Assembly (NCBI GenBank): GCA_001604325.1
Contig: LVBF01000014.1
Location: 1-33,283, forward strand
Direction: 5' to 3'
DNA: 33,283 nucleotides
Source of the DNA: Spirochaetales bacterium Spiro_04
Lineage (GTDB): Bacteria; Spirochaetota; Spirochaetia; Sphaerochaetales; Sphaerochaetaceae
In this document: in pieces, positions 29,947 through 33,283 of the stretch
How the letters are laid out: every line of letters begins with the position of its first letter
Position numbering within the stretch: position 1 is the stretch's first letter
The notes under the pieces: model-generated
What the model saw: the letters and a program-made list of their open reading frames with translations, nothing else
What the model was told of the DNA's origin: nothing
Databases searched by the model: none
Translations under genes and position numbers: made by a program

Positions 29947-31442
29947 TGGGTGAGATGGAGCACACCGCAACAGATACGCACTCAAAGGGAACGCTCAAGG
30001 GGTGGTTGCTCTCCTACAACCTGGGGACGATCGCCATCATCTTTGCGGTGAACATCCTGCTGTTCGGTCTCCTCTTCTCCATGCTGAGCCAGATGGTGGG
30101 CAGGAACTCCCGCTATGAAGCGGTCATCTCCCTCTCTTCCGAGCTCAACAACAGCCGGGCGACCTTCACTGCCCTTGCCCTCGAGGACGATCCGGCGGAA
30201 GTCGAGCAGCTCCTGCTTCAGTTCAAGAAGCAAAAGGAGACGATCTTGCAGACCCTCGACCAGCTGGCGGTCGAGTATGAGAGAGACCCCATCCGCTATC
30301 ATCTTCAGAAGGGGATCGCCAATGGCATCACCTACATCCACAACAACCTCGATGAGCTCAAGCGACTGAGAAGCGATGAAAACCAACAGGAGTTCTTCAA
30401 CCTCTTCTATGCCACCGACAAGGTGTTCACCTACCTCCAGGAGTATACCATCGGCCAGTACCTGCCCCGCTTGGTCCGCTCAGATGTCACGTGGATCCTC
30501 ACCACCCGGACCCGCATCCTCCGCTACCGCAACATCGCGATGTTGCTCTTTCTCTTTCTTGTGTTGACCTATACCATCGTCACCTATGAGATGACGATGC
30601 GCTTGGTCCGTCCGGTCTCCTCGATGGTCGATATCGCTCGGGAGATCGAGCACGGCCAGTTTGATGGCACTCCCATCCCGTGGTCCGGCCCCAAGGAGTT
30701 GCAGTATCTGGCGCAGAGCATGGAACAGATGCGCGACAGCCTGAAGGAGCGCATCGAGATGATCGAGGAAAACAGTCGGTTGGAGAAGACGATCCATAAG
30801 CAGGAGATTGAGCGGATCCGGACCACGCGGGAGCTTGAGAAGGCGCGCTACAACGCCCTGCAGGCCCAGATCAACCCGCACTTCCTCTTCAATACGCTCA
30901 ACGTCATCAGCCGGACCGCCCTCTTTGAGGGGGCCGACACCACCGTCGATCTCATCGACAGCCTCGCTTCGATCTTCCGCTATACGCTCGAGTACCATGA
31001 TGATGTGAGCCTGAAGGAGGAGTTGCACTTCGTGAGCGAGTACCTGGCGATCCAACAGTATCGGTTCAAAGAACGCCTGAGGTACTCGATCGTCTGTCCC
31101 GAAGAGCTGGAAGATCTGCGCCTCCCTCCCTTCGTCATCCAGCCGTTTGTCGAGAACGCCATGATCCATGGCCTTGAGCCGATGATCGAGGGGGGAGAGA
31201 TTTCCATTGTCATCAAGAAGGAGAACAAGCGGGCGATCATGACCATCACGGACACGGGGGTAGGGATCGACCTGGAGAAATTCGAACTGGCTTTGAAACA
31301 GAAGAAGCAACACATCGGAATCCAAAACATCATCGGTCGCCTCGATCTGTATTTCAACGGAAAATCCCGGGTCGATTTGCAGAAAGTCAACGAATCAGGG
31401 GGGACCCGGGTCACCTTGGACCTCCCCATCAAACGGAGATAG
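29946..31442 (+). CDS. Sensor histidine kinase, LytS/YesM type
   Basis: Membrane sensor kinase of 498 residues. TM1 lies at about 25-47 and TM2 at 197-214, enclosing a 150-residue periplasmic, mostly helical sensor region. A HAMP-like segment follows (MRLVRPVSSMVDIAREI), then a coiled coil and the His_kinase (PF06580) block AQINPHFLFNTLNVISR with phosphoacceptor H312. The ATPase part has PFVIQPFVENAMIHGL and TDTGVGID. The start GTG 29946 overlaps the dctP stop (TAGTG); ATG 29955 is an alternative. The coupling implies that it reads ligand binding by the DctP protein. The regulator gene follows after three bases. Confidence 0.92.
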   Translation: MGEMEHTATDTHSKGTLKGWLLSYNLGTIAIIFAVNILLFGLLFSMLSQMVGRNSRYEAVISLSSELNNSRATFTALALEDDPAEVEQLLLQFKKQKETILQTLDQLAVEYERDPIRYHLQKGIANGITYIHNNLDELKRLRSDENQQEFFNLFYATDKVFTYLQEYTIGQYLPRLVRSDVTWILTTRTRILRYRNIAMLLFLFLVLTYTIVTYEMTMRLVRPVSSMVDIAREIEHGQFDGTPIPWSGPKELQYLAQSMEQMRDSLKERIEMIEENSRLEKTIHKQEIERIRTTRELEKARYNALQAQINPHFLFNTLNVISRTALFEGADTTVDLIDSLASIFRYTLEYHDDVSLKEELHFVSEYLAIQQYRFKERLRYSIVCPEELEDLRLPPFVIQPFVENAMIHGLEPMIEGGEISIVIKKENKRAIMTITDTGVGIDLEKFELALKQKKQHIGIQNIIGRLDLYFNGKSRVDLQKVNESGGTRVTLDLPIKRR

Positions 31443-31445
31443 ATC

Positions 31446-32957
31446 ATGTATACCTTGTTGATCGCCGACGACGAGCCGATGGAGTGTGATGCCATCGAAC
31501 TCTTGGTCAAGCAGGCGAAATTCCCACTCAGGATCATCAAGGCCCGCAATGGGCTTGAAGCCGTTCAGTTCTTCCGGCAGCACGGACCGGACATCATCTT
31601 CCTCGATATCCGCATGCCCGGCATGGACGGACTTGAAGCCGCCCGTCTGATTCGAAGCGAGAAAGCCGACATCCCGATCGTCTTCCTCACCGCCTGGTCT
31701 ACGTTTGAGTTCGCCCAACAAGCGGTGCGGCTCCAGGCCAACGAGTATCTCGTCAAGCCGGTCTCCCGCAAGGACATCTTCGATCTCCTTGACCGAATCC
31801 TCGAGCAACTGGAGGCGAAGAAGGCGATCAGCGAAGAGAGGGAGAAAGAGGTGAGGCAGACGTTGAACCTCTTCTCAACGGAGTTCTTCACTGCATTGAA
31901 GTACAACAACCTCAAGGAGGAGGCAGTGAGCAAGTACTTCACCATGCAGGGCATACGGGGCACCCAGGGCATCGCGTTGGTCATCAATGGGATCACGGAG
32001 AGGGAGGTCACCACGCTCTTGGCCCCACTCAACGTCCGGATCTGCTACTTTCCTTCAAATCAATGCACCACGGTCCTGCTCTTCTCAAACCAAGGAACAA
32101 AGCTCATCGAACAACTCCCGCACTCTTCAACGATGCATGATTTCATCATCGGAACCGGAATCCCATTTACCGGCTATGGGGAGATCTCCACTTCGATCCT
32201 CACCGCGACCATCGCCTATTCATACGCCTACAACAACAACCTCTCCTTCCAACGATACAGTGAGGTGTTGCAGAAACAGAGTCCTACGGGTTTCGAGAAC
32301 CAGTTGGTCGAGCAAATTCTCACTGCGATCCTCCGCCCTGAAGAGCAGGCGGCCCTCTTGCACGCCAGCACCCTCATCAATACCGCCATTGAGACGGCAG
32401 GCTGCCTGGAGGGGGCCTCCGCTCTCTTGTATGAGCCGTTGACCTTCTTGTCGTACCAGATAGCCAAGGCGATTCCCTTGTTGCATATCCCGAAGGTGCC
32501 GGCGCTCTCGGTCATGGAACAGGAGGCATATCTGATGGATTTGATCAGCTCAGCGATTGCGGCAAGGGAGATTGATCGACGAGACCGGTATGAACGCGCA
32601 TTTGAGTATGTGAAGCAGTACCTCACGCATCATCTCGATGAACCGATCACGGTAGAGAAGATGGCTTCTATTGTAGGCATCAACTGCAAGTACTTCTCCA
32701 CGCTCTGCCGCACCTATTTGGGCGCTTCCTTCGTAGAATACCTCACGACGCTGCGCATGGAGCGTGCCTATGAGCTGCTCAAGGATGAGAGGGCCAATTA
32801 CTTGGTCAAAGATGTCGCCGAGGCCACCGGCTTTACCGATACCAACTACTTCAGCCGCATCTTTCGCCAGCACTGGGGGATTTCACCCTCCTCGGTCAAA
32901 GAGGCCCAAAGCCCAGGGGAGCGGGGCCGCGCTTTTGAGGGAAAACCTCGGCGCTGA
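31446..32957 (+). CDS. Response regulator, YesN type with AraC-family DNA-binding domain
   Basis: Cytoplasmic regulator of 503 residues paired with the preceding kinase. The receiver domain shows the acidic pair in IADDEP (D8, D9), phosphoacceptor D54 in IIFLDIRMPGMDG, the switch threonine in VFLTAW and the lysine in YLVKPVSRKD. A roughly 260-residue linker without recognised domain follows. The C-terminus is an AraC-type double helix-turn-helix: VKQYLTHHLDEPITVEKMA and VKDVAEATGFTDTNYFSRIF. GGAG in AACGGAGATAG lies before ATG 31446. Regulators of this class usually activate sugar or organic-acid uptake genes next to them, here probably the gene at 33236. Confidence 0.93.
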   Translation: MYTLLIADDEPMECDAIELLVKQAKFPLRIIKARNGLEAVQFFRQHGPDIIFLDIRMPGMDGLEAARLIRSEKADIPIVFLTAWSTFEFAQQAVRLQANEYLVKPVSRKDIFDLLDRILEQLEAKKAISEEREKEVRQTLNLFSTEFFTALKYNNLKEEAVSKYFTMQGIRGTQGIALVINGITEREVTTLLAPLNVRICYFPSNQCTTVLLFSNQGTKLIEQLPHSSTMHDFIIGTGIPFTGYGEISTSILTATIAYSYAYNNNLSFQRYSEVLQKQSPTGFENQLVEQILTAILRPEEQAALLHASTLINTAIETAGCLEGASALLYEPLTFLSYQIAKAIPLLHIPKVPALSVMEQEAYLMDLISSAIAAREIDRRDRYERAFEYVKQYLTHHLDEPITVEKMASIVGINCKYFSTLCRTYLGASFVEYLTTLRMERAYELLKDERANYLVKDVAEATGFTDTNYFSRIFRQHWGISPSSVKEAQSPGERGRAFEGKPRR

Positions 32958-32972
32958 GTAGTGAATGGCTTT

Positions 32973-32992
32973 CTGCTGGTAGTAGCAGTTTT
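32973..32992 (+). terminator. Weak candidate terminator after the response regulator
   Basis: CTGCT pairs with AGCAG around a six-base loop, followed by TTTT. The stem is only five base pairs, so termination may be partial. Confidence 0.4.
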
Positions 32993-33140
32993 GATAAAAG
33001 ATTACTCAATATTCCCTGTTTTTCCTCATTCTCAATTGCTGAATGATGGCGTATGCTGAACAGGAATATGATTTTCGATAGGAAGTGTATGATCAAAGAG
33101 ATTGATGTGAGGCGTGGTCTCGCATACGGATATGTAGAAT

Positions 33141-33159
33141 GCGCCAAACACGTGGGCGC
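33141..33159. promoter_or_regulatory. Inverted repeat upstream of the 33171 promoter
   Basis: GCGCC, nine bases, GGCGC. It ends 11 bases before the -35 box, a usual position for an activator such as the AraC-type regulator just upstream. The rest of 32958-33235 shows no gene I can support. Confidence 0.35.
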
Positions 33160-33170
33160 TTCGAAAAACA

Positions 33171-33199
33171 TTGCAATATGGGCATTTTTTGCCTATGAT
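33171..33199 (+). promoter_or_regulatory. Promoter for the gene at 33236
   Basis: TTGCAA and TATGAT with a 17-base spacer predict a start near 33206, where an eight-base palindrome TGATATCA lies. The -10 is strong. Confidence 0.7.
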
Positions 33200-33235
33200 A
33201 AGAACTGATATCACTATTTTTTTATGGAGGAATGT

Positions 33236-33283
33236 ATGAAAAAGACTATTGTTGCGTTGTGTGTAGTCTTCCTGATTGCTTCG
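33236..33283 (+). CDS. Start of an exported protein gene (first 16 residues only)
   Basis: ATG 33236 follows GGAGG at five bases and gives MKKTIVALCVVFLIAS, the basic and hydrophobic parts of a signal peptide, before the window ends. It is not in the ORF track because it is open and short. Placed after a DctP-kinase-regulator set, it may be a periplasmic binding protein of the controlled transporter, but nothing in the 16 residues shows this. Confidence 0.75.
   Translation, partial: MKKTIVALCVVFLIAS

Noticed and set aside
33089-33208. 39-codon plus-strand ORF (MIKEIDVRRGLAYGY...) with a modest AGGAAG upstream
   Set aside because: It covers the -35 and -10 of the 33236 promoter, has no recognisable motif, and may be chance.
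1-33283. tRNA or rRNA genes, CRISPR arrays, insertion sequences, prophage genes
   Set aside because: I found no tRNA-like cloverleaf, regularly spaced repeats, transposase or integrase in any frame.

Overview
The window is GC-rich chromosomal DNA from a bacterium that looks like a spirochaete, probably of the Sphaerochaeta/Spirochaeta/Treponema group. I infer this from protein style, not from a search: an omega subunit and (d)CMP kinase of spirochaete type, solute-binding proteins whose signal peptides end in LFAQG..EE or FARG..EK, a small CxxC protein (MSKAHRG...), and a MurE with EDPR where diaminopimelate enzymes have DNPR. The genus is not certain. There are no rRNA, tRNA, CRISPR, phage or insertion-sequence features. 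Genes are tightly packed, with many 1-4 base stop/start overlaps.

Layout. (1) 1-3144, minus strand: trmL-proC-serS-pncB, with pncB running off the left edge. (2) 3212-5230, plus: uppP and a sugar-permease-like MFS transporter. (3) 5309-9002, minus: murE-ddl-dinB, so two cytoplasmic murein-precursor enzymes share an operon with a translesion polymerase. (4) 9079-10155, plus: a predicted outer-membrane beta-barrel. (5) 10163-10712: a 58-residue zinc-ribbon-like gene with its own strong promoter and terminator, then a decayed MNT-type nucleotidyltransferase. (6) 10756-15244, plus: a MurC-type ligase, yicC, cytidylate kinase, a small secreted protein, rpoZ and miaA. (7) 15216-20208, minus: folC-rqcH-MEMO-like gene-membrane protein with a pseudokinase-like N-terminus. 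(8) 20312-22485, plus: a fatty acyl-CoA synthetase and yhbY, closed by a strong terminator. (9) 22492-28796: a sugar-uptake locus with a cytoplasmic GH20 hexosaminidase (minus), and divergently a ROK repressor, two ABC permeases and a solute-binding protein. No ATPase is encoded, so a shared one is presumably used. (10) 28902-32957, plus: an orphan TRAP-type (DctP) binding protein translationally coupled to a LytS/YesM-type histidine kinase and a YesN/AraC-type response regulator. (11) 33171-33283: a promoter and the signal peptide of a further exported protein cut by the right edge.

The most informative non-coding signals are: a 23-bp operator-like inverted repeat in the same position, directly after the -10 box, at both the ROK and the solute-binding-protein promoters (17 of 23 bases identical); a separate pair of near-identical 20-bp repeats around GTACAA-N3-TTGTAC in the hex/ROK intergenic region; and four genes (murE, the 9079 barrel, the hexosaminidase, dctP) that have no usable Shine-Dalgarno but have a -10-like box placed so that transcription would begin at or within one base of the start codon, suggesting leaderless mRNAs. 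Starts in the ORF track were moved where Shine-Dalgarno position, family N-termini or overlaps gave a better choice. All functional calls rest on reading motifs by eye.
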